From assembly GCF_008801715.1 (NCBI RefSeq), contig NZ_VZPG01000001.1, positions 682,001-746,000 of the forward strand: DNA of 64,000 nt. Reading direction: 5' to 3'. The notes under the pieces were generated by a model that ran no database searches, was not told the origin of the DNA, and saw only the letters and a list, made by a program, of their open reading frames with translations. The position numbers were made by a program, and so were the translations under genes. Position 1 is the first letter of the stretch, and each line of letters starts with the position of its first letter. The DNA is from Pseudochrobactrum saccharolyticum (GTDB lineage: Bacteria > Pseudomonadota > Alphaproteobacteria > Rhizobiales > Rhizobiaceae). Below are positions 55,672 to 64,000 of the stretch, piece after piece.

Positions 55672-56390
55672 ATGAAGCAACTCAGCTTTTTTGAAATCCT
55701 CAGCTTCGGGCCTGACGGCTGGGGGCAAGTTCTGCTCACCGGCGCATTAATGAGTGTTGCCCTTGCTGTGACCGGCTTTTTGCTCGGCGCAGTCATCGGC
55801 GTGTTCGGTGCCTGGGCAAAAATCTCAGGCGGACGGATTACCCGTACCATCGCGGATGGTTATACAACCATTATCCGCGGCATTCCTGACCTGCTGATTA
55901 TCTATCTGTTTTATTTCGGCGGCAGTGCAGCGATTACCGCAATCGGCAAACTGTTCGGCGCTGAAGGTTTCCTCGGTTTTCCGGGTTTCCTCGCCGGTAT
56001 GCTGGCTATCGCCATTTCCTGCGGTGCGCATCATACGGAAGTTTTCCGTGGTGCTTTCAAAGCCGTTGCCAAAGGCGAGCTGGAAGCAGCAACCGCCTGT
56101 GGCATGGGTCGCTGGCTGAAATTCCGCCGTATCATTGCGCCTCTGTCGCTGCGTCATGCGCTGCCGGGCCTTGGCAATGTGTGGCAGGTATCGTTGAAAG
56201 AATCCGCTCTGGTTTCCGTGACCGGCGTTGTGGAGCTGCTGCGTCAGGCACAGATCGGTGCCGGTTCAACCGGACTGCCATTCAACTTCTTCCTGATCGC
56301 CGGTGCCCTCTATCTGCTGATTTCGTCTGTTTCAGGCGGCATTTTGCAGTCCGCTGAGCGCTATTTCTCCCGCGGCGTGAGGAGAGCCCA

Positions 56391-56394
<4 letters not shown>
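55672..56394 (+). CDS. Polar amino acid ABC permease (HisQ/OccQ-like)
   Basis: 240-aa inner-membrane permease of the histidine/octopine type. Early membrane segment near residues 18-45, then TIIRGIPDLLIIYLFYFGG near 64, and the EAA loop (EAATACGMGRWLKFRRI) near 140. It pairs with the next gene product and overlaps it by four bases. Confidence 0.9.
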
Positions 56395-57121
<727 letters not shown>

Positions 57122-57125
<4 letters not shown>

Positions 57126-57916
57126 GCAATACAGTATCCGCATCCGCACCGGTCGCGCTGAAAGTCGAAAACCTGCGCAAGAATTTCGGTCAGGTCGAAG
57201 TGCTGAAAGGTATTTCGCTCGAAGCCCGCGAAGGTGAAGTGATCTCCATTCTCGGCTCTTCTGGCTCGGGTAAATCCACATTGCTGCGCTGCATCAACCT
57301 TCTGGAAACACCGACATCCGGTACGGTCACCATTTCCGGTGAAACCATCAAGATGGCGCAGAACTCCAAAGGCGAGAGCTACCCGACCGACAAGAAACAG
57401 GTCTCGCGCATCCGCTCGGAACTCGGCATGGTCTTCCAGAGCTTCAATCTCTGGTCACACAAAACCATTCTGGAAAATGTGATTGAAGCGCCGATCTATG
57501 TGCAGGGGCGCAACCGCGCTGAAGTCATTGAAGAAGCGGAAGCACTGCTGGCGAAAGTCGGTATTGCCGATAAGCGCAATTACTACCCTTCACATATGTC
57601 CGGCGGTCAGCAGCAGCGTGCAGCGATTGCCCGCGCGCTGGCGATGAAGCCAAAAGTAATGCTGTTTGACGAACCGACTTCCGCACTTGATCCGGAACTG
57701 GTAGGTGAAGTTCTGCGCGTGATGCGCGGACTTGCTGAAGAAGGCCGTACAATGCTGGTCGTGACCCACGAAATGGGCTTTGCCCGTGACGTTTCCAACC
57801 GCGTTATCTTTGTACATCAGGGTCAGGTTGAAGAAGACGGCGCACCGTCGGAAGTCTTCACCAATTCCAAGTCAGAGCGTTTCCGCAAATTCATCAGCCA
57901 CGAAAATGCGGGTTAA
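57122..57916 (+). CDS. Polar amino acid ABC ATPase (HisP/OccP-like)
   Basis: 264-aa ATPase: Walker [19 protein letters not shown] near residue 43, [14 protein letters not shown]-loop near 103, signature MSGGQQQR near 160, [15 protein letters not shown] near 184 and [12 protein letters not shown] near 218. The start is GTG 57122, overlapping the permease stop. The stop codon directly abuts the repeat element at 57917. Confidence 0.93.
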
Positions 57917-58061
57917 AGCATTTCCAGCAAAAGTGCGAAGCGTCTTCGCGGGGAAATCAGTTCGCTGGACTGATTTCTATTCCCACTTCGATACATAGGA
58001 TAATGCGTAAAGACAAAGAGACAGAGCGGCTCAAAAGTTCAATCCTGAATGGAGCCGCTCT
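57917..58061. repeat. AGAGC-ended composite repeat (largest copy)
   Basis: It starts AGCATTTCCAGC directly after the ATPase stop codon and ends GAGCCGCTCT. Inside are a CAGTTC/GGACTG hairpin (near 57957-57977), the inverted TAATGCGTAAAGACAAAGAG block shared with 113-216 and 32711-32812, and a 10-bp AGAGCGGCTC/GAGCCGCTCT stem (58023-58032, 58052-58061). It separates the ATPase and binding-protein genes of the amino acid operon. Confidence 0.82.
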
Positions 58062-58096
58062 AAGTGAACAAGAATAATTGTAAACAGGGTGCTTCT

Positions 58097-58960
58097 ATGA
58101 AAATCAGCCTCATCACCAAATCGCTTCTTGCTTCTGCAATGCTGCTCGGCGCCGTATCGGCCAGCGTCACTGCACAGGCTGAAGAAAAGAAATGGACCAA
58201 AGTAACCATCGCAACTGAAGGTGCTTACCGTCCGTACAACTTCACCAAGCCGGACGGCACACTCGACGGCTATGAAATCGAGCTGAGCAAATATCTCTGC
58301 GATCATATGAAAGTGGAATGCACGCTCGTTGCAACACCATTTGACAGCATGATCCCTGCGCTGAACGCCGGTAAATTCGACGCGATCATGGCTGGCCTGA
58401 CCGCCACAGCAAAGCGCGAAGAAACCATTGATTTCTCGGTTTCTTACGGCCTGACACCACAGACTTTCGCAACGCTGAAAGACAGCCCTTATGCGAAACT
58501 GCCGCATACCGGCGAAACTCTGTTCCTTGCCAATGAAGATGAAGCCACGAAGAAAGCCATCGGCGAATTTTCGACTTCAATCGAAGGCCGCACTGTTGGC
58601 GTACAGACCGCTTCGCTCGGCCTGACACTGCTCAACACCTATTTCAAAGATTCCGCTGATATCCGCGAATATAAGACCACTGAACAGCACGATCTGGATC
58701 TGAAGTCCGGCCGCGTTGATCTGGTTGTAGCGTCGCTGGCCTATCTGGCCGATGCTGCGAAAAAGCCAGGCAATGAAGATATCGTTCTGACCGGCCCTTA
58801 CTTCAAAGGCGGCGTTCTGGGTCGCGGCGTTGCCGTTGGTCTGCGCAAGAACGAACCAGAACTGCAGAAGAAGTTCAGCGAAGCGATTGAAGCTGCAAAA
58901 GCTGACGGCACAATCAAGAAGCTGTCCGAAAAATGGTTCGGTTTTGACGTAACTCCATAA
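58097..58960 (+). CDS. Polar amino acid ABC binding protein (HisJ/OccT-like)
   Basis: 287-aa periplasmic family-3 binding protein. Sec signal KISLITKSLLASAMLLGAVS, cleavage near AQA. The core has TIATEGAYRPYNF near residue 39 and GYEIELSKYLCDHMKVEC near 60, as in lysine/arginine/ornithine, histidine and octopine/nopaline binding proteins. ATG 58097 follows AGGGTG; a GTG at 58064 would start inside the repeat's 3' flank. Placed last in the operon and closed by a good terminator. The hydrolase at 54125 hints that the true cargo may be an acylated or conjugated amino acid. Confidence 0.9.
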   Translation: MKISLITKSLLASAMLLGAVSASVTAQAEEKKWTKVTIATEGAYRPYNFTKPDGTLDGYEIELSKYLCDHMKVECTLVATPFDSMIPALNAGKFDAIMAGLTATAKREETIDFSVSYGLTPQTFATLKDSPYAKLPHTGETLFLANEDEATKKAIGEFSTSIEGRTVGVQTASLGLTLLNTYFKDSADIREYKTTEQHDLDLKSGRVDLVVASLAYLADAAKKPGNEDIVLTGPYFKGGVLGRGVAVGLRKNEPELQKKFSEAIEAAKADGTIKKLSEKWFGFDVTP

Positions 58961-58985
58961 GTTACGAACACAATTTGAAATCATG

Positions 58986-59019
58986 AATGTGGCTGCGATT
59001 TTCGCGGCCACATTTTTTT
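58986..59019 (+). terminator. Rho-independent terminator
   Basis: AATGTGGCTGC (58986-58996) pairs with GCGGCCACATT (59004-59014), one G-T pair, and runs into seven T's. It closes the amino acid transporter operon. Confidence 0.9.
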
Positions 59020-59191
59020 ATCGTGAGCAAAAGCAACAAGACCATGCTCAAATCCGGTCATCGCATAAAGACATGATCTGATCTGAAATTTTGATGATCC
59101 GCTCTGCGCAATATGATTGGACGGCAAGGCTTTGTATCTGTAGAAGCCTTTGTTATTCAAACATTTCTCATCCTGCATCCGGATCACGACT

Positions 59192-60085
59192 ATGCCTGTA
59201 TATGAACTCGCCGCACTCGGAGCCGCGACTTGCTGGGCGTTTACAGGTATTATTTCTGCCATTCCCGCCGGTCATGTCGGCGCATTGGCATTCAACCGTG
59301 GCAGGCAGGTTTTCGTCACCGGATTATTGCTGGTCTATGTGCTGATTTCCGGTACATGGCGTGATCTCAGCTGGGACAGTGCAGTTCCGCTGCTGCTCTC
59401 CGGCCTGATCGGGATTTTCGTCGGCGACTCTTTACTGTTCACTGCACTGAACCGCCTCGGCCCCCGCCGCTCCGGTATTCTGTTTGCGCTCAATGCACCG
59501 ATTGCCGCCGTGCTTGGCTGGATACTGCTGGATGAAACATTGTCACCTATGGGTGTGCTCGGTATCGCCGTCACGATATCCGGCGTGTTACTGGCCATTC
59601 TATTTGGCAAGCGCCGTGCACAAATCCATGAATGGGAAAAGATCAAAGGCCCGCTCTGGATCGGTGTCGGGCTGGGGCTGGCAGCGGCAACCGGTCAGGC
59701 CATCGGCTCCATTATCGCCCGCCCAGTCATGGCCAGCGGGATTGATCCGGCATTGGCCTCGCTGTTACGTGTTGGCATTGCGGCCTGCTGCCTGACCGTG
59801 CTGACACAATTGCCGGTTCCGGCGCTCAAGCCCAAAAAGCCTTTTACGCTGAAGATTGCCTTCCTCACCGCTTTGACCGGCTTTCTTTCGCTGGCGCTCG
59901 GCATGACATTGCTGCTCTTTGCGCTTTCCGGCGGTAAGGTCGGCATTGTCTCCACCATCTCGGCCACAACACCGGTGATTATTCTGCCGCTGCTATGGCT
60001 GCGCACCGGTGAACGCCCCGCCAATGGTGCATGGCTTGGCGCTCTGCTGGTAGTGGCCGGAATGGCACTGATTATGCTGCGCTGA
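59192..60085 (+). CDS. EamA/DMT-family transporter
   Basis: 297-aa inner-membrane protein with two EamA repeats of about five segments each; the first repeat ends near residue 130 (GWILLDETLSPMGVLGIAV is the hallmark) and the second near 295 (LLWLRTGERPANGAWLGALLV). These proteins usually export amino acids or other small metabolites. ATG 59192 is the best start; the frame opens 14 codons earlier. It converges with the FMN reductase gene; nine bases separate them. Confidence 0.88.
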   Translation: MPVYELAALGAATCWAFTGIISAIPAGHVGALAFNRGRQVFVTGLLLVYVLISGTWRDLSWDSAVPLLLSGLIGIFVGDSLLFTALNRLGPRRSGILFALNAPIAAVLGWILLDETLSPMGVLGIAVTISGVLLAILFGKRRAQIHEWEKIKGPLWIGVGLGLAAATGQAIGSIIARPVMASGIDPALASLLRVGIAACCLTVLTQLPVPALKPKKPFTLKIAFLTALTGFLSLALGMTLLLFALSGGKVGIVSTISATTPVIILPLLWLRTGERPANGAWLGALLVVAGMALIMLR

Positions 60086-60094
60086 GTGAAATGC

Positions 60095-60655
60095 TCACTC
60101 AGCCGCCTGTTGCTGATAATGATGGCCGGAAACCACACGCACGGCTTCGGAAACCGCTTGTGTAATACGGCTCTCAATCAGAGGATTGCTGAGTTGCCCG
60201 TCGGTAAAGTCACGATCCGAGACATAGATTGCGGTCGGCAGTGCAAAAGCCTCAAAGAATCCGAATAACGGGCGCAACTGATGCTCGACAATCAGCGAAT
60301 GGCGATCACCGCCGCCGGTTGCGGCCAGAATGACCGGCTTGCCACGCAGTAATTTCGGATCAAGCAGATCGAAGAAATGTTTGAACAGTCCCGTATAACT
60401 GCCTTTATAAGTCGGTGTGCCGACAACCAGCAGATCAGCAGCGGCAATTTCATCGACAATGTCAGAAGCCTGCTTGTCGAGTTGCGACGGCCAGCGTGCA
60501 GCAGGGAACGACGCTCCCAGATCGGCAATATCATAGACAGATGACACACCGCCGAGGGCCAGAGCTACCTGTCCGGAAATATGTTCAACAAAGCCACGGG
60601 TTTTGGACGGGCTGGTCAGGTTGCCGGAAAATCCGGTTATGCGGGGCGCACTCAT
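60095..60655 (-). CDS. NADPH-dependent FMN reductase (MsuE/SsuE-like)
   Basis: 186-aa flavodoxin-fold reductase that gives FMNH2 to a two-component monooxygenase. Near the N-terminus ITGFSGNLTSPSKTRGFVE binds the FMN phosphate; LLVVGTPTYKGSYTGLFKHF near residue 78 is the family core block. The SsuD-like monooxygenase gene lies 2.2 kb away on the other strand and is the likely partner. GAGGAAAG precedes the ATG, which overlaps the GST stop by four bases. Confidence 0.9.
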   Translation of the reverse strand: MSAPRITGFSGNLTSPSKTRGFVEHISGQVALALGGVSSVYDIADLGASFPAARWPSQLDKQASDIVDEIAAADLLVVGTPTYKGSYTGLFKHFFDLLDPKLLRGKPVILAATGGGDRHSLIVEHQLRPLFGFFEAFALPTAIYVSDRDFTDGQLSNPLIESRITQAVSEAVRVVSGHHYQQQAAE

Positions 60656-61326
60656 AGTCTTTCCTCAGAACTTTCAGAATTTTCATGTGTCAGCGGGGGC
60701 GGCAAAGGAATCTCCCCCGTAAAAACCGGCACGCGATAGCCGCGCTGCACAGCTTCCCGTTTGGCGATTTGCAGATACCAGCGCCGGACGGAGGGATAAT
60801 TATTGAGATTGATTTTATGACGTTCAAAACGCGACACCCACGGCCAGACTGACATATCAGCAATGGAATAATCGCCTGCCAGATAATCTTTGCCGTTGAG
60901 ATGCTGCTCCAGCTTCTCGTAAAGCCGCTTGGTTTCACTTGCGAAAAGTGCGGAGGCTGCCGGTGCCACGTCCGGATGATAGGTCAGAAAATAATGCGCA
61001 TGGCCAAGTGTGGGGCCTAAACCACCAACCTGCCAGAACACCCATTCCAGCACCGCATAGCGCTCAGCGCCTGATATTGGCAAAAACCGGCCGGTCTTCT
61101 CTGCGAGATAAGTCAGGATTGCACCGGATTCCAGCAATGTCAGCCCGTTTGAATGATCGACAATCGCCGGAATTTTAGAGCCCGCACTGATCTTGCGGAA
61201 GTTTTCAGAGAACTGCTCGCCTTTGGTCAGGTCGATTGCATGCGCCTGATAAAGCAAGCCGAACTCTTCCAGCGCAATGGAGGTTTTCAGTCCGTTGGGC
61301 GTAATCCATGTGTAGAGATCAATCAT
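60652..61326 (-). CDS. Glutathione S-transferase (YghU/YfcG-like)
   Basis: 224-aa GST. The N-terminal thioredoxin-like domain starts IDLYTWITPNGLKTSIALEE, with the Thr/Asn-type active site of the nu class (YfcG/YghU) rather than a catalytic Ser or Cys; GSKIPAIVDHSNGLTLLESGAI covers glutathione binding (ESGAI near residue 67). The helical C-terminal domain includes YSIADMSVWPWV near 155. Probably a glutathione-dependent disulfide or C-S bond enzyme. It lies between the ArsR and FMN reductase genes. Start 61326 (ATG) or TTG 61335. Confidence 0.88.
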   Translation of the reverse strand: MIDLYTWITPNGLKTSIALEEFGLLYQAHAIDLTKGEQFSENFRKISAGSKIPAIVDHSNGLTLLESGAILTYLAEKTGRFLPISGAERYAVLEWVFWQVGGLGPTLGHAHYFLTYHPDVAPAASALFASETKRLYEKLEQHLNGKDYLAGDYSIADMSVWPWVSRFERHKINLNNYPSVRRWYLQIAKREAVQRGYRVPVFTGEIPLPPPLTHENSESSEERL

Positions 61327-61327
61327 A

Positions 61328-61714
61328 TCAGTCAAACATCAGGTCGGGCATCAGGTCGGGCATCGCATCGGATGTTTGGCGGTTTGTTATATTACGTCCG
61401 GTCACATCTTCCAGCCCGTCAAAAATCTCCCGCAACCGCAGCACAATTTGCTCAACACGCGGATCAGCCACACTATAGATCATTGTCTTGCCGGCGCGCC
61501 TGCAGGCAATAGCACCTGCCTCACGCAGAATACTCAATTGTTGCGACAGGCTCGGCTGCGGAATACGCAGTTCCGCTTCCAGCTCACCGACCTGCGCTTC
61601 CTGCTCCATCAGATAGCACACCAGCGCCAGCCGGTTTGCATTGGCAATCAGCTTGAGCAGGTCACTCGCTGTGGTGACGGAACGGCATAAACGGGCTGCA
61701 ACCGGCTTGGTCAT
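61328..61714 (-). CDS. ArsR/SmtB-family transcriptional regulator
   Basis: 128-aa winged-helix regulator; the DNA-reading helix is in ELRIPQPSLSQQLSILREAG near residues 52-71. Two cysteines (LVCYLM near 32, IACRRAG near 75) could sense redox or sulfur species, as in BigR-type proteins, but their spacing alone does not prove it. The tail MPDLMPDLMFD comes from a 12-base tandem duplication in the DNA. GAGAGG lies five bases before ATG 61714. It probably controls the GST-FMN reductase operon and the divergent sulfonate genes. Confidence 0.87.
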   Translation of the reverse strand: MTKPVAARLCRSVTTASDLLKLIANANRLALVCYLMEQEAQVGELEAELRIPQPSLSQQLSILREAGAIACRRAGKTMIYSVADPRVEQIVLRLREIFDGLEDVTGRNITNRQTSDAMPDLMPDLMFD

Positions 61715-61758
61715 TAAACCTCTCATTATAACCACGCGCAAACATTCTATAAAAAAAT

Positions 61759-61785
61759 ATATTGATAACTGATATTAATCAATAT
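61759..61785. promoter_or_regulatory. Candidate ArsR operator
   Basis: ATATTGAT (61759-61766) and ATCAATAT (61778-61785) form a perfect inverted repeat with 11 bases between, in the AT-rich gap between the ArsR gene and the divergent SsuA-like gene. The site lies 45 bases before the ArsR start. Operator function is inferred. Confidence 0.6.
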
Positions 61786-61968
61786 GTTATAAATTCAAGC
61801 GTTAAAAATTATGACCTGCGCACATGCCAAAAACTAGAATAATCCGTTACAAAGCCGCACAAAATTAGAACAGCCCGCTTTGGCTTTCATTTTACAAAAA
61901 CGTAAATTGTATCTCAGTACCACAGGCGGATAATTCCAGTTTCTGCCTGTCTTCTGAAAGGGCAGTTT

Positions 61969-62805
61969 ATGAAAATCGGTGTTCATCCCAGCAATCTGCA
62001 TCTGCGTATCGCACAGGTCTGGCCTGATGCCTTTGCCGCACTCGATGGTGAGTTTGTTGCCTATCGCGAAGGGCGCGACACCGGCAGACTGATTACAGAA
62101 GGCAAGATTGATTTTGGCGGCACCGGCTCAACCCCGCCGATCACCGCAGCTCTGGACGGGTTGCCTGTCAACTATATCGCCGCCTCCGCTCCGCGCCCTG
62201 CCAATGGCGCAATTCTGGTGCGCGCTGACAGCCCGATCAAATCCACATCTGATCTGAAACACCGTCGCATCGGGCTGGTGGACGGCTCTTTCCAGACCTA
62301 TTATCTAGCACGCAATCTGGAAGAAGCCGGTCTCAGCCTCGCCGATATTGAACGCGTCGAACCGGAAGTGAATGATGCCCTGCCTGCACTGCTCGACGGT
62401 CGTGTTGATGCGTGGATTGCTATGGCACCACGTCTGGAAAATGCCCTTGAGCGTGATGATATCCGTCTGCTCTCGCGCTGCGGCTCTACTATTCCCAACC
62501 GCTCTTTGTTCTGGACGCTGGAAAGCAGCGGGCTTGATGCCCAATCCCGCCTAAAAATTGCGCAGGAACTGGCACGGATCGGCCACGAAATCACAGCAGA
62601 CCCACATCAGGCCGCCCGCAGGCTGGTGGAAAGCGGTGCAACGGAAGCCAGTCTGCAAGGCTGGGAAAAGGTGATTGCCTCACGCGATTTCACTGTCATT
62701 CCGGCGGATGAAACCATTCTCACAGAACAGCAGACAGAAGCAGAAGTTCTGCATCGTCACGGGCATTTTGACCGCCTTGCGCAGATTTATCCGCAAGCTG
62801 CCTGA
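61969..62805 (+). CDS. SsuA-like (sulfonate/nitrate/taurine) binding protein without signal peptide
   Basis: 278-aa protein of the NMT1/SsuA-like binding-protein family: it starts directly in the first strand of the fold (MKIGVHPSNLHLRIA), has GKIDFGGTGSTPPITAALDG near residue 46 and LKHRRIGLVDGSFQTYYLAR near 96. Members are normally exported with a 20-30 residue signal; none is present here and no in-frame start lies just upstream (AAGGG precedes the ATG). Either the protein acts in the cytoplasm as a sensor or enzyme, or export is lost. It lies 39 bases before the SsuD-like gene. Confidence 0.82.
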   Translation: MKIGVHPSNLHLRIAQVWPDAFAALDGEFVAYREGRDTGRLITEGKIDFGGTGSTPPITAALDGLPVNYIAASAPRPANGAILVRADSPIKSTSDLKHRRIGLVDGSFQTYYLARNLEEAGLSLADIERVEPEVNDALPALLDGRVDAWIAMAPRLENALERDDIRLLSRCGSTIPNRSLFWTLESSGLDAQSRLKIAQELARIGHEITADPHQAARRLVESGATEASLQGWEKVIASRDFTVIPADETILTEQQTEAEVLHRHGHFDRLAQIYPQAA

Positions 62806-62844
62806 TCGCCACAATCTCCTAAATTTAAGAATACGGACAATGAT

Positions 62845-63975
62845 ATGAATATTTTCTGGTATATGTGCGCACCTGACGGTGCTTATCCGTGGAAGCCTGA
62901 AGGTTCCCGCAAGGTTGATCTCGGCTATTACAAGCAGCTTGCCATGGCCTATGACCAGCTGGGCTATACCGGCGCACTCTTTGCCACCGGCGCCCATGAT
63001 GTATGGGGATTAGCCAATTCGCTGCTGCCTTATACAGAGCGGCTGAAATTTCTCGTTGCCATCCATCCGGGTCTGATTGCGCCGACTTTGCTTGCCAAAA
63101 TGGCTGCAAGTTTTCAGGAATTTTCCAACGGCCGTCTGTTGGTCAATGTCGTATCGGGTGACGCCAAAATGCTCGGCGCCTATGGTATGAACATTCCCCA
63201 TGATGAACGCTATGATATGGCCGATGAATATCTGACCATCTGGCACAGACTGTTTGCCGGAGAGAGCGTGGATTATCAGGGCAAATATTTCACCACAACC
63301 GGTGCCAAACTGGCACTGCCGGTGGGTGATACGATTACCCCGCCGCCGCTCTGGTTCGGCGGTTCCTCCGATAAAGCGCTCGATGTTTCCGCCAAACATA
63401 CCGACACTTACCTGTCATGGGGCGAAACGCCGGAGCAGATCGGAGCTAAAATCGCCAAGGTCAAAGAACGCGCCAAGCAATTCGGCCGTACTATGCAATA
63501 TGGCATCCGGCTTTATGTGATTGTGCGTGATACTGATGCCAAAGCATGGGAGGCCGCCAATGATCTCTATGCCCAGATGGATGCCGCATCCATTGCTGCC
63601 AATCAGCGTTTTGTTTCCAACACGGATTCCGTTGGTCAAAAACGCATGAGTGCTTTGCATGGCGGTGTTAAGCCTGAGAACTTACGTGATCTGGAAGTTG
63701 CACCAAACCTCTGGGCGGGTATCGGCCTTGTGCGTCCGGGTCCGGGCACTGCAATTGTCGGCTCGCCGGATACGGTTATCCGCACACTGGAAGCCTATCG
63801 TGAAGCGGGTGTGGAAACATTCATCCTCTCCGGCATGCCATTGCTGGAAGAAGCCTATCGTTTCGGAGAAACTGTGCTGCCGCGTCTTGATGTTTCAACA
63901 GAAGTAAAGCAAGCAAAGAATTACACATGGTCGACATTGTTTGACCGCGACCTCTCTAAGGCAGTTCCGGCTTGA
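62845..63975 (+). CDS. ssuD: FMNH2-dependent alkanesulfonate monooxygenase
   Basis: 376-aa luciferase-family enzyme that uses FMNH2 and O2 to release sulfite from alkanesulfonates. It has MNIFWYMCAPDG at the start, GALFATGAHDVWGLA near residue 48, GRLLVNVVSGDAKMLGAYG near 96, LWFGGSSDKALDVSAKHTD near 168 and the C-terminal YTWSTLFDRD, all as in SsuD. The reduced flavin would come from the FMN reductase encoded at 60095-60655. The gene is complete. Confidence 0.93.
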   Translation: MNIFWYMCAPDGAYPWKPEGSRKVDLGYYKQLAMAYDQLGYTGALFATGAHDVWGLANSLLPYTERLKFLVAIHPGLIAPTLLAKMAASFQEFSNGRLLVNVVSGDAKMLGAYGMNIPHDERYDMADEYLTIWHRLFAGESVDYQGKYFTTTGAKLALPVGDTITPPPLWFGGSSDKALDVSAKHTDTYLSWGETPEQIGAKIAKVKERAKQFGRTMQYGIRLYVIVRDTDAKAWEAANDLYAQMDAASIAANQRFVSNTDSVGQKRMSALHGGVKPENLRDLEVAPNLWAGIGLVRPGPGTAIVGSPDTVIRTLEAYREAGVETFILSGMPLLEEAYRFGETVLPRLDVSTEVKQAKNYTWSTLFDRDLSKAVPA

Positions 63976-64000
63976 TGATGAGTACAGTGAAGACCTATCC
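63975..64000 (+). CDS. Start of next gene, partial (probably SsuC-type permease)
   Basis: ATGATGAGTACAGTG overlaps the ssuD stop codon by one base and stays open to the window end, giving MMSTVKTY. In ssu operons the permease gene ssuC often follows ssuD, so this is a guess from order; nothing in the eight residues identifies it. Confidence 0.35.

Overview
The window reads as an accessory, transport-rich stretch of a Rhizobiales genome, most likely from the Brucellaceae (Brucella/Ochrobactrum/Pseudochrobactrum group). This rests on DUF995 proteins, a small lipoprotein ending in a CTPSGFG-type motif, the style of the ABC operons, moderate GC (low to mid fifties by eye) and many short palindromic repeats with AGAGC/GCTCT ends. 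There is no rRNA, no ribosomal protein operon, no phage, no IS element and no CRISPR. The only RNA gene I can support is a tRNA-Cys. The gene content would suit a secondary replicon, but that is inference.

Layout. 0-8.7 kb (+): a purine/nucleoside uptake and salvage operon: binding protein, two permeases, ATPase, nucleoside hydrolase, adenine deaminase, an M20 amidohydrolase and a phosphoribosyltransferase. 8.7-16.2 kb (-): a CynX-type MFS exporter and a peptide-type ABC importer carrying two RidA-family proteins, facing a TetR regulator across a palindromic operator. 17-27.9 kb (-): a long cluster running from a Tat-exported PotD-like binding protein and its ABC transporter through a flavin monooxygenase, two CMD (AhpD-like) proteins, a cupin-XRE regulator and an opine-dehydrogenase-like enzyme to Kbl and Tdh. 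28.7-36.7 kb: a small lipoprotein, then on the minus strand an exopolysaccharide locus: UDP-xylose synthase, GalE, a membrane GT2 synthase, UDP-glucose dehydrogenase, and a GH26-like hydrolase between two DUF995 proteins. An AraC regulator diverges from it. 38.4-40.7 kb: tRNA-Cys with a long hairpin at its 3' end, a MOSC protein and a MocR/PdxR regulator. 40.9-48.1 kb (+): a glutathione/dipeptide import operon of Gsi type with an RpiR regulator in front and the isoaspartyl peptidase IaaA behind. 48.3-53.7 kb: a YddA/SbmA-like membrane protein with no ATPase domain, peptidase T, an orphan DppA-like binding protein and a DUF922 protein. 54.1-59 kb (+): an M20 aminoacyl/PABA-Glu-type hydrolase with a polar amino acid ABC transporter. 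59-64 kb: an EamA exporter, then a sulfur-looking group: FMN reductase, glutathione transferase and ArsR regulator on the minus strand, and an SsuA-like binding protein, SsuD monooxygenase and the first bases of the next gene on the plus strand.

At least six import systems are linked to the enzymes that would use their cargo. A second theme is structure inside operons. Members of one AGAGC-ended palindromic repeat family, plus other strong hairpins, lie repeatedly between binding-protein and permease genes or next to stop codons, where they would be transcribed as RNA hairpins and could set unequal expression within operons. The most novel-looking parts are the FMO/CMD/opine-dehydrogenase transporter cluster, the GT2/GH26/DUF995 polysaccharide locus and the operon-embedded repeats. 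All functional assignments come from motifs and neighbourhood only; no database search was run.
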